Position numbers and translations under genes: made by a program
Shown here: one piece after another, positions 1 through 5,700 of the stretch
Position numbering within the stretch: the stretch's first letter is position 1
Layout: each line of letters begins with the position of its first letter
Assembly (NCBI GenBank): GCA_902783735.1
Contig: CACZSE010000150.1
Span: 1-10,613, forward strand
Source of the DNA: an uncultured Lachnospiraceae bacterium
Lineage (GTDB): Bacteria; Bacillota; Clostridia; Lachnospirales; Lachnospiraceae
Direction: 5' to 3'
DNA: 10,613 nucleotides
The notes under the pieces: generated by a model
Database searches by the model: none
What the model was told of the DNA's origin: nothing
Seen by the model: the letters and a program-made list of their open reading frames with translations, nothing else

Positions 1-2
1 CG

Positions 3-872
3 GAACCCGAAAAGAAGACTGAGCCGGTTTCCCTTGAAGATACCCAGCCGATCATCATGCCCGAAATAGATGAAACTTTGCCGGAGATAAATTTTGAACC
101 CGTGAAGGCGGCCAAAGACGGTAAAGATCTGGATAAGCTTAAGGATGAGAAAGGCAGGGTCAGGATCTCATTTAAGAATGAAGATCTGTCAAACATGGAC
201 TTTTCAAACGCCGATGTTGCCAACAGTGATTTTTCGGGTGCTGACTTAAGCGGAAGTGATTTCTCGGGAGCCGATATGAAAAAGACTAACCTGAGTGGAG
301 CCGATCTTACCGGAGCCCGTTTTGAAGGAGCCGATCTTACCAGTGCAAAACTGTCAAAAGCTGTTCTTACGGACAGCGTATTTGATAATGCATGTTTGAA
401 TAAAGCAAGAGTGGATAATCTGAAAGCAAACGGTTCAAGCTTTAAGCATGCGGATGTATCAAATATGAGTTTTTATAAAGCAGTGTTGAAAAATGCCGAT
501 TTTTCACACAGTAACGGTTACAACAGTGATTTTTCGTTTGCGGATCTTGAAGGCGCGAAGATAAGCTCGGCAAAGATGAACAAGATGAAATTCGAAAATG
601 TAAATCTTACAAATTCGGATCTTAAGGAAACCGAATTTAATGATTGCAATTTCTGGTGGGCAATATTAAACGGCGCCGATATGCGTGACTGCAGACTTGA
701 GAATATAGATTTCAGTAATGCGGATCTTACGGGTGCATGTTTTGTCAATTCACACCTGAGCGATCTCGAACTGTTTGAAGTAACGGCGACCGGAGCGGAT
801 TTCAGAGGAAGCGAGATGAGTTCCTCCGATCAGTTCAAACTATTTGAAAAAGGTGCAAATGTATTTGAATGA
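3..872 (+). CDS. Pentapeptide-repeat protein, 5' end outside the window (partial)
   Basis: The reading frame is open from the left edge to the TGA at 870-872. An ATG at 57 exists, but nothing resembling a ribosome site precedes it. The codons before it (EPEKKTEPVSLEDTQP) read as the same acidic, proline-containing linker that follows it, so the true start is very probably upstream. Counting from that ATG, residues 1-40 are charged linker. From about residue 42 almost to the C-terminus run five-residue repeats of the A(D/N)LxxADFSxADLSG kind, with F, L or M at the central position and A, S, N or C two residues earlier. Such arrays fold as a right-handed four-sided beta-helix; roughly 40 repeats would give about ten coils. 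The middle (about 105-190) is more degenerate. No membrane segment or signal peptide is visible in this part. Family roles range from gyrase protection to protein scaffolding, and nothing here decides between them. The missing N-terminus may hold another domain. Confidence 0.88.
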   Translation, partial: EPEKKTEPVSLEDTQPIIMPEIDETLPEINFEPVKAAKDGKDLDKLKDEKGRVRISFKNEDLSNMDFSNADVANSDFSGADLSGSDFSGADMKKTNLSGADLTGARFEGADLTSAKLSKAVLTDSVFDNACLNKARVDNLKANGSSFKHADVSNMSFYKAVLKNADFSHSNGYNSDFSFADLEGAKISSAKMNKMKFENVNLTNSDLKETEFNDCNFWWAILNGADMRDCRLENIDFSNADLTGACFVNSHLSDLELFEVTATGADFRGSEMSSSDQFKLFEKGANVFE

Positions 873-886
873 TATTTGCGATAGAT

Positions 887-967
887 ATAAAAAGACTTTG
901 GATACCGATAAGATCCTTCAGCCCGGGTTTTTATATCCTGGCTGAAGCAGGAACGGGATCCAAAGTC
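887..967 (-). terminator. Forked intrinsic terminator of the MATE gene
   Basis: A ten-base arm GACTTTGGAT at 894-903 is perfectly complementary to ATCCAAAGTC at 958-967. Inside it lies a second perfect eight-base stem, CTTCAGCC at 916-923 with GGCTGAAG at 940-947. Read on the minus strand, the outer stem is followed at once by TTTTTATAT (complement of 885-893), as in an intrinsic terminator. The structure includes the last dozen codons and the stop of the MATE gene. No T-run follows it on the plus strand, so it is not a good terminator for the pentapeptide gene. The long branched loop is unusual, which lowers certainty. Confidence 0.6.
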
Positions 968-2322
968 AGATTATCAAGATGTTTATGTCTGTAGCTCACA
1001 TATCGCATATATGCGGTAAGTCCGCTCAAAAACCATGTTATACCTACCGAATACCATATACCCCACAGACCTATAATTGCAACCGATGTCATGAAAACAG
1101 GGATTGTAAGCCTGCACAGGACTTCGACTACACCGTTTACAAAAGAGAATATTGCATCTCCCACACCGTTTAACACACCTCTTACCATATATATGGTACC
1201 CAGGAATATGTAGAAATAGCTGCTGATACGAAGTGCTCTTGCACCCATCGATATAACGGCCTCATCATCGACAAATATCTTTACTATTGACTCTCCGAAA
1301 AACTGCATAACGGGAAGCATCAAAACAGAGAAGATGACCATCATAACTATGGATTTATGGAAGCCTTTTATTACTCTGTCATTTTTTTTGGCGCCGAAGT
1401 TCTGACCGCAGTATGTGGAAAGAGAAGCACCGAGAGTCTGATAAGGCTGGTGGATGAGCTGTTCTATACGGCTTGTTGCGGTAAATGCGGCAACAGCGAC
1501 TTCGCCGAAACCGTTAACAACCTTTTGCAGAGCCATGCAGGAAATAGCTATAAGTGAAAACTGCATGGAGAGCGGAACGCCGATCTTTACTGATTTATAG
1601 AGGATCTCACGGTCCGGTTTAAGGTTTTCTTTATCAAGCTTAAAGAACTCATTTGTCTTAAGGGCAAATATCAGGCATGCGGCACCGGAAACAAACTGTG
1701 ATATAACGGTGGCGACCGCAGCTCCGGTCACGCCCATTTTCAGGTTGTATACAAAGAAGACATCCAAAACGGTATTGAGAATGCATGAAAACACCAGAAA
1801 GTATAACGGCGTTTTGGAATCGCCCAATGCACGAAGCATGGAAGATGCATAATTGTACAGGGCGACAAATATCAGTCCTATGCACTGCAGCCGAAGATAT
1901 GAAAGAGCATCGGGCATGATCCGCTCGGGGGTATCTAAGGCTGCCAGCACGGGACGAGAGAGGAAAAAAGCAAGTATGCCTATGACAACCGACATGCTGA
2001 ACATAATATAAGCAGTGTTGGATATACAATCTTTTACGCGTTTGTTGTCACCGGTTCCGAAGAACTGGGATGTGACTATGCCTCCGCCGCTTCCGACACC
2101 GTTACAAAGGGCAAAGAACAAAAATGTTACCGAGCCTGTTGCACCCACGGCTGCCAGTGCATCGCTTCCGACATATCTTCCCACGATGACCGAATCCACA
2201 AGATTGTAAACCTGCTGGAAGATATTACCTATCAGCATGGGGATCGCAAATCTTATCAAAAGACCTGTCGGATTCCCTTCTGTCATATTCATTGTTTGTG
2301 ATCTTATCTTTAAATTTGCCAT
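931..2322 (-). CDS. MATE family multidrug/cation efflux transporter
   Basis: The 463-residue protein has the length and twelve-helix hydrophobic pattern of MATE exporters. These use a Na+ or H+ gradient to expel cationic drugs and other organic compounds across the cytoplasmic membrane. The N-terminal signature MTEGNPTGLLIRFAIPMLIG, followed by NIFQQVYNLVDSVIVGRYVG and a glycine-rich turn (GVGSGGG), is typical of the clostridial MepA/DinF-like branch. The second half repeats the fold, with IEQLIHQPYQTLG and YCGQNFGA as the matching internal motif. The substrate cannot be read from sequence. The ATG at 2322 is chosen because a perfect TATAAT ends six bases before it and no Shine-Dalgarno sequence is present, suggesting a leaderless message. 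In-frame ATGs at 2292 and 2286, just before MTEG, are alternatives but also lack a ribosome site. The gene stands alone, divergent from lemA and convergent with the pentapeptide gene. Confidence 0.93.
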   Translation of the reverse strand: MANLKIRSQTMNMTEGNPTGLLIRFAIPMLIGNIFQQVYNLVDSVIVGRYVGSDALAAVGATGSVTFLFFALCNGVGSGGGIVTSQFFGTGDNKRVKDCISNTAYIMFSMSVVIGILAFFLSRPVLAALDTPERIMPDALSYLRLQCIGLIFVALYNYASSMLRALGDSKTPLYFLVFSCILNTVLDVFFVYNLKMGVTGAAVATVISQFVSGAACLIFALKTNEFFKLDKENLKPDREILYKSVKIGVPLSMQFSLIAISCMALQKVVNGFGEVAVAAFTATSRIEQLIHQPYQTLGASLSTYCGQNFGAKKNDRVIKGFHKSIVMMVIFSVLMLPVMQFFGESIVKIFVDDEAVISMGARALRISSYFYIFLGTIYMVRGVLNGVGDAIFSFVNGVVEVLCRLTIPVFMTSVAIIGLWGIWYSVGITWFLSGLTAYMRYVSYRHKHLDNLTLDPVPASARI

Positions 2323-2328
2323 ACCGCT

Positions 2329-2334
2329 ATTATA
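2329..2334 (-). promoter_or_regulatory. Candidate -10 box for the MATE gene, leaderless geometry
   Basis: On the minus strand a perfect TATAAT is followed by AGCGGT and then the ATG at 2322. With the usual six- to seven-base gap from the -10 box to the first transcribed base, transcription would begin at or next to the A of the start codon. No convincing -35 hexamer lies 16-18 bases upstream; that stretch is just A/T-rich. The call rests on the exact -10 match and on the absence of any Shine-Dalgarno sequence. Confidence 0.5.
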
Positions 2335-2506
2335 GTCACGTAAAAATGCGAATATAATATGAGGAATATGCTTAAATTATATAATTTTATACAGAAAATC
2401 CTGTTTCTGCATTGCCTCTTTATGCACTGAATACAGAAATAAAACGTTATATTTTGCATATTTTACGGGTTTCTTGCAAACTATATGTATAGTAAAATGG
2501 GTTTAT
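2335..2506. other. Divergent intergenic region between the MATE gene and lemA
   Basis: This A/T-rich stretch holds no credible gene. It contains a perfect 14-base palindrome AAATTATATAATTT (2374-2387), two copies of ATACAGAAA (2389-2397 and 2431-2439) and an inverted pair TTTGCA (2453-2458) / TGCAAA (2475-2480) with 16 bases between. A lemA promoter must lie here. Candidate -10 boxes are TATAGT (2488-2493) and TAAAAT (2493-2498), but neither has a well-spaced -35, so I do not choose between them. Confidence 0.4.
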
Positions 2507-2513
2507 AAGGAGG
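2507..2513 (+). promoter_or_regulatory. Strong ribosome binding site of lemA
   Basis: AAGGAGG lies eight bases before the ATG at 2522. This is a near-perfect match to the 16S rRNA 3' end, fixes the lemA start, and contrasts with the missing sites on the two minus-strand genes. Confidence 0.88.
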
Positions 2514-2521
2514 AATAGGGT

Positions 2522-3079
2522 ATGATAATACTTATTGTTTTGGCATTTTTAGTAATCTGTTTCATAGGCTGGTTCATTTCTACAAGTAACAACATCAACC
2601 GCGTTAAGCTTAAGATCGAAGAATCCCTCTCGGGTGTAGAGATCCAATTGAGACAAAGATATGATGTACTTATGCAGGGCAAGAAGGTTGCCGAGCAGTA
2701 TGCTCAGCATGAACAGAAGGTTTTTGAGAGTTTAAGACACCTGACACAGGTTCCTTCGGATGCTACGATCGAGCAGCTTAACGAAGCATCAAAATCTCAG
2801 GAAGAGGTCGTTAAAGGTTTCTTTGCGCTGGGAGAGGCTTATCCGGAACTTAAAAGTGCCGAGATTTTCAATAATCTCATCAATAAACTTTCCGAGCAGT
2901 CGGGACAGTATTCGGCTGCAAGACGTGCGGTGAACGGAAATATCACAAAACTGAACAACTATACGGTCACATTTCCGGCATCTATTGTGTGTGGCATGAA
3001 AAACGTTACAAAGATGGAATATATTCACGAGGAAAACCTCGATAGTATCAAAAACGTTGATCTTAACATGAACATTTGA
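2522..3079 (+). CDS. lemA: LemA family protein
   Basis: The 185-residue protein has one N-terminal membrane helix (residues 1-19) followed by a long helical cytosolic or envelope domain. The LemA hallmark is present as INRVKLKIEESLSGVEIQLRQRYDVL (about 26-51), with EQYAQHEQKVFESL just after it. The family C-terminal element, usually a YN..V.TFP motif, appears as LNNYTVTFPASIVCGMKNVTKMEY. LemA proteins are widespread in bacteria, but their biochemical role is not established. The usual LemA motif has proline-asparagine after the RRYD block; here it is VLMQGKKV, so this is a somewhat divergent member. A strong ribosome site precedes it. The stop lies 11 bases before the DUF3137 gene, so the two are almost certainly co-transcribed and probably co-translated. 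A shared membrane function with the next two genes is inferred from order only. Confidence 0.9.
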   Translation: MIILIVLAFLVICFIGWFISTSNNINRVKLKIEESLSGVEIQLRQRYDVLMQGKKVAEQYAQHEQKVFESLRHLTQVPSDATIEQLNEASKSQEEVVKGFFALGEAYPELKSAEIFNNLINKLSEQSGQYSAARRAVNGNITKLNNYTVTFPASIVCGMKNVTKMEYIHEENLDSIKNVDLNMNI

Positions 3080-3090
3080 GGGAATGATAT

Positions 3091-4197
3091 ATGGAACTAA
3101 GCTCTTTCAGACAAAGGATGCTGAACGGAGAATATGACGCAGCAAAAAAAGAACAGGTTCTAAATGAACTGAAGTATTTTAATTCCATTGCACCGCAGGG
3201 TTTACGTGAAAGGCTCGGTCTTAAGTTTGACAAGGAAAAGATTCGGGATCTTACGGAAAAACATCCGGTCGGATTTGTTTTGGGTCTGATCCTGATCTTT
3301 CCTTTTTTGCTGGTCGCAATGGGGCTGGCACTTCAGTTTGGTGTGATCGCGATCCTGATATGGGCGCTGTTCGGGAGAAACAGAGGCACACCGCAGTACA
3401 AAGCGTATGATTTCAGTCAGAAGGTTGCTCTGCCCGCACTGAGAGTTTATGATGATAAGCTCGATCTTTTCTTTCGCCATAGCAGGGAAGACCTGGTGGA
3501 TGATCCCAATATGAGCTACGATAATGCTCTTGTCGAAGCTCACCTGGTAAGACCTATACACAATCGGACACGTTCTGCTACATATTCAAGTTGTTCCTAT
3601 GACTGGAACAATAAAGAGAACACCGATGCCTTCGAATTTATGGGTTATAAGCTGTATCATGAATATACGGACTCTGACGGTGATACTCATGAAGATATCT
3701 TTTTTGACGGTGTGATCATTAAATTCAGGACAAGTTTTACGATCAACGGCTCGGTCAATATAATGAGTACAACGACAAAAAAGACTCTTATCGGAGAAAG
3801 AGAGAAAAACCGTTTTAAGAAGATAAAGGATAAGGATGTTGTGGTCATCGACACCGAGAACAATGAGTTTGCGGAGAACTTTGATACCATAGCCACCTAT
3901 GATACCGAAGCATACAAATTCCTTACTCCGACAATGATAGAATCGCTGCTTAAGCTTCGTAAAGAATACGATATATGCATCTGCATGAAGGGCAGAGTCA
4001 TGACGGTCACCATCAATGACAGAGCCTATAAAGATGCCGGCAGATATTGTTTTGACGAAAAGAAACCGTTTTCACGATGGCAGGATTCTGAGGCTCAGCT
4101 CGAGCAGAAACTGAAGGAATACAGGGGAGCGATCCTGTCCATTTACGAGCTCAAAGATATTCTGGACCCGGACGGAAAGTTTTGTGATACAATGTAG
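3091..4197 (+). CDS. DUF3137 domain membrane protein, LemA partner
   Basis: This 368-residue protein has a charged N-terminus (1-55), a hydrophobic hairpin of two close membrane helices (about 58-95, HPVGFVLG to IWALFG) and a large soluble C-terminal part. The C-terminal part fits the DUF3137 pattern. GYKLYHEYTDSDGDTHEDIF and VIIKFRTSFTINGSVNI stand where the family has its beta-strand region, FAENFDTIATYDTEAYKFLTP matches the characteristic Y..D...A..LLTP stretch, and MTVTINDRAYKD matches the closing strands. DUF3137 genes are commonly found directly after lemA; the function is unknown. GAGGGA at 3078-3083, overlapping the lemA stop and seven bases before the ATG, acts as ribosome site and implies translational coupling. 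No catalytic motif is apparent, so a structural or sensory envelope role is only a guess. Confidence 0.82.
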   Translation: MELSSFRQRMLNGEYDAAKKEQVLNELKYFNSIAPQGLRERLGLKFDKEKIRDLTEKHPVGFVLGLILIFPFLLVAMGLALQFGVIAILIWALFGRNRGTPQYKAYDFSQKVALPALRVYDDKLDLFFRHSREDLVDDPNMSYDNALVEAHLVRPIHNRTRSATYSSCSYDWNNKENTDAFEFMGYKLYHEYTDSDGDTHEDIFFDGVIIKFRTSFTINGSVNIMSTTTKKTLIGEREKNRFKKIKDKDVVVIDTENNEFAENFDTIATYDTEAYKFLTPTMIESLLKLRKEYDICICMKGRVMTVTINDRAYKDAGRYCFDEKKPFSRWQDSEAQLEQKLKEYRGAILSIYELKDILDPDGKFCDTM

Positions 4198-4243
4198 ATG
4201 TTGTTTTGAGACCGGTGCATTCGGCCTATATCAAAAAAACATC
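4197..4243 (+). promoter_or_regulatory. Intercistronic stem-loop abutting the lipoprotein ribosome site
   Basis: GATGTTGTTTTGA (4197-4209) pairs with TCAAAAAAACATC (4231-4243) over 12 of 13 positions, around a 21-base loop holding a small CCG/CGG stem (4212-4214, 4222-4224). It begins on the last base of the DUF3137 stop codon and ends directly against GAGAGG (4244-4249), the ribosome site of the next gene. There is no T-run after it, so it is not an intrinsic terminator for this direction. A role in mRNA stability, processing or translation of the lipoprotein gene is inference. Confidence 0.5.
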
Positions 4244-4254
4244 GAGAGGTTCAT

Positions 4255-4911
4255 ATGAAAATAAGAAATAAAACGGGTATTGTCATACTGATGCTTGTAA
4301 TGCTCGTGTTTACGGGTTGCGGTTCCAAGACCGGGGCTAAGGATGACAGACAGATATTGGATGATTATCTGGCAAATAAAGAAGCTGAGTACACGGATGA
4401 GGAAAAGACACAGATAGTAACTGCTTACAAGACGCTTCTTGAAACAGAAGGAGAGGATTACGTCGACGGATTCATCAGCAGGGACGATCAGAATCTCATA
4501 ACACTCATGGGTATGAGCGTCAATGTATATGTTTTCAGAGATTTCAAGAATTACGGATATCTGAATGCGGATGATTCATTTATGAATGTGACGGGATTTG
4601 ACAGGATAGCAGGCTTTGATGTGGATGCATCCGTGGGTCCCGACGGATATGCCGATCTTGAGCATGTGGATATAAATATTGACGGAACCGTATATGCTCA
4701 GGCCGATCTGCGTGACGAAGTCGCTTCGTTCCTTGAGAGGTTTGAAAAAGCCAACGAAGAGCAAAAAACAACCACTATCTACAGCGTAGATACCGTAGAT
4801 GTGGATGAAAACACAAGATTATATATCACCTATATGGATGTGCAGTATGATGATAATAAAAATGTAACGGCCTTAAGAGTATCCGGACATCTGGCTCTTA
4901 AGGATCGGTGA
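4255..4911 (+). CDS. Small predicted lipoprotein of unknown function
   Basis: The 218-residue product starts with a basic N-region (MKIRNK), a hydrophobic core (GIVILMLVMLVF) and a lipobox FTGC with Cys22 as the lipidation site. This predicts a lipoprotein anchored on the outer face of the cytoplasmic membrane. The mature part begins with a flexible GSKTGAKDD tether, then a helical stretch (about 32-65) and acidic, beta-rich sequence with many aspartates, such as FDVDASVGPDGYADLEHVDINIDG. The latter could bind metal, but no canonical EF-hand loop is convincing. I do not recognise a named family. GAGAGG at 4244-4249 is the ribosome site. The gene is third in the lemA unit, so its product may work with LemA and the DUF3137 protein at the membrane. 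Its last 14 bases overlap the 3' end of queH on the other strand. Confidence 0.85.
   Translation: MKIRNKTGIVILMLVMLVFTGCGSKTGAKDDRQILDDYLANKEAEYTDEEKTQIVTAYKTLLETEGEDYVDGFISRDDQNLITLMGMSVNVYVFRDFKNYGYLNADDSFMNVTGFDRIAGFDVDASVGPDGYADLEHVDINIDGTVYAQADLRDEVASFLERFEKANEEQKTTTIYSVDTVDVDENTRLYITYMDVQYDDNKNVTALRVSGHLALKDR
4871..4903. terminator. Inverted repeat at the convergent 3' ends of the lipoprotein gene and queH
   Basis: CCTTAAGAG (4871-4879) and CTCTTAAGG (4895-4903) form a perfect nine-base stem. A short CCG/TGG extension (one G-U pair) closes a six-base loop inside. It lies within the last codons of both convergent genes. On the queH strand it is followed, after eight bases, by TTTTT (complement of 4858-4862); on the plus strand no T-run follows. 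It is therefore at best a weak or atypical terminator, better placed for queH than for the lemA unit. Confidence 0.4.
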
Positions 4912-5572
4912 TATCACAGGTTGTTGAACAGCTGTTTTTACTGAAGATACAGCCGCAATAGTTTTGGCGATAAAGCTCGAAATCTTTTGATAATTGGATG
5001 GATCGTTTGTATCCATCCTTTTTTTTGAAATCAGAGGGAAGGAACTTAACATCATATTCGGATGCAACTTTTTGACCGATCTCATTAAGCTTTGCGGCAT
5101 TTTTCAAAGGACTGAGAGTAAGGGTGGTCGTAAAATAATCAAAGCCCTCACGCTTTGCCGTCGATGCTGCCTCGCGAAGTCTCATTTCATAACAGATAAA
5201 GCAGCGTTCTCCGCCTTCCGGACAGTTTTCGTATCCCTTTACGGCTTCAAAGAATTCCATGGGGTCGTAGGTACATTCTGTCAGTGATATGGGATAAAAC
5301 GTTTTGTTGTTCTCTCCCGACTTATCAAAGCCTTTCAGATTGTTTACGGCGTCGATAAATCGTTTTTCTTCTGCAAGTCTTTTGTTGTATTCGGCGCTGT
5401 CGGTGATATTCGGATTATAATATAAGACCGAGACCTTAAAATGCTCGGACAGTATCTCCAGGCAGGTGCTTGAACATGGCGCACAACAACTGTGCAAAAG
5501 CAGTGTCGGAACATTGTCACCCAAGGATGCTATTGTTTTTTCCATTTCTTTACTGTAGTTTATTACATTCAT
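4898..5572 (-). CDS. queH: Epoxyqueuosine reductase QueH
   Basis: QueH reduces epoxyqueuosine to queuosine at position 34 of tRNAs with a GUN anticodon, the last step of queuosine synthesis. It is an iron-sulfur enzyme unrelated to QueG. The 224-residue protein shows the family signatures in order: LLLHSCCAPCSS (Cys29, Cys30, Cys33), YYNPNI, ERCFICYEMRL (Cys124, Cys127), FTTTLTLSPLKNAAKLNEIG, and SDFKKKDGYKRSIQLSKDFELYRQNYCGCIFS (Cys206, Cys208). The cysteine pairs are the expected metal ligands. The tail carries two further cysteines (215, 219). I start at the ATG at 5572 because MNVINYSKEMEKTI matches usual QueH N-termini. A TTG at 5620 would add 16 atypical residues, has no ribosome site, and would place the start upstream of a perfect TATAAT. 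The gene overlaps the lipoprotein gene by 14 bases and has no queuosine gene beside it here. Confidence 0.93.
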   Translation of the reverse strand: MNVINYSKEMEKTIASLGDNVPTLLLHSCCAPCSSTCLEILSEHFKVSVLYYNPNITDSAEYNKRLAEEKRFIDAVNNLKGFDKSGENNKTFYPISLTECTYDPMEFFEAVKGYENCPEGGERCFICYEMRLREAASTAKREGFDYFTTTLTLSPLKNAAKLNEIGQKVASEYDVKFLPSDFKKKDGYKRSIQLSKDFELYRQNYCGCIFSKNSCSTTCDITDP

Positions 5573-5578
5573 GTGATC

Positions 5579-5584
5579 ATTATA
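5579..5584 (-). promoter_or_regulatory. Candidate -10 box for queH, leaderless geometry
   Basis: On the minus strand TATAAT is followed by GATCAC and then the ATG at 5572, the same six-base spacing seen at the MATE gene. No Shine-Dalgarno sequence precedes the ATG. A -35 at the normal distance is poor; a TTGTCA is present but only nine bases upstream. A second minus-strand TATAAT lies at 5646-5651 and could give a longer leader instead. Confidence 0.5.
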
Positions 5585-5685
5585 GCTCAAATATGACAAA
5601 AAATCATGATTATGATACAATTATCGGGAGTATGTAAAAATGCTCATTATAGTTATTTTATGTAAACTAGGAAAGCCTGAAGGAA
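5585..5685. other. Divergent intergenic region between queH and the large membrane protein gene
   Basis: No gene is visible. The region has a nine-base direct repeat TCATTATAG (5577-5585 and 5644-5652) whose complement CTATAATGA carries the -10-like TATAAT of the minus strand. It also has a small palindrome ATCATGAT (5603-5610). On the plus strand TATAGT (5648-5653) and TAAACT (5663-5668) are possible -10 boxes for the downstream gene, both without a clear -35. Confidence 0.35.
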
Positions 5686-5691
5686 GGGAGG
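5686..5691 (+). promoter_or_regulatory. Ribosome binding site that decides the start of the large membrane protein
   Basis: GGGAGG ends nine bases before the ATG at 5701 but only three bases before the in-frame TTG at 5695. The spacing and codon both favour ATG 5701 as the start. Confidence 0.8.
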
Positions 5692-5700
5692 CATTTGAAT

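Noticed and set aside
57..59. ATG at 57 as the true start of the pentapeptide protein
   Set aside because: No ribosome site precedes it, and the frame continues to the left edge with sequence of the same linker type.
180..340. DNA repeats in the pentapeptide gene as a CRISPR-like or mobile repeat
   Set aside because: The repetition (for example GGAGCCGATCTTACC) follows the protein's five-residue periodicity and is irregular at the DNA level.
1658..2029. A 123-codon minus-strand open frame inside the MATE gene
   Set aside because: It is a shadow of the MATE coding sequence, with composition unlike a real protein.
3202..3561. A 119-codon antisense open frame inside the DUF3137 gene
   Set aside because: It is fully antisense to a supported gene, with no start signals.
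5573..5620. TTG at 5620 as the queH start
   Set aside because: It lacks a ribosome site, adds residues atypical for QueH and would span the perfect TATAAT just before ATG 5572.
5695..5700. TTG at 5695 as the start of the large membrane protein
   Set aside because: It is only three bases from the ribosome site; ATG 5701 has normal spacing.
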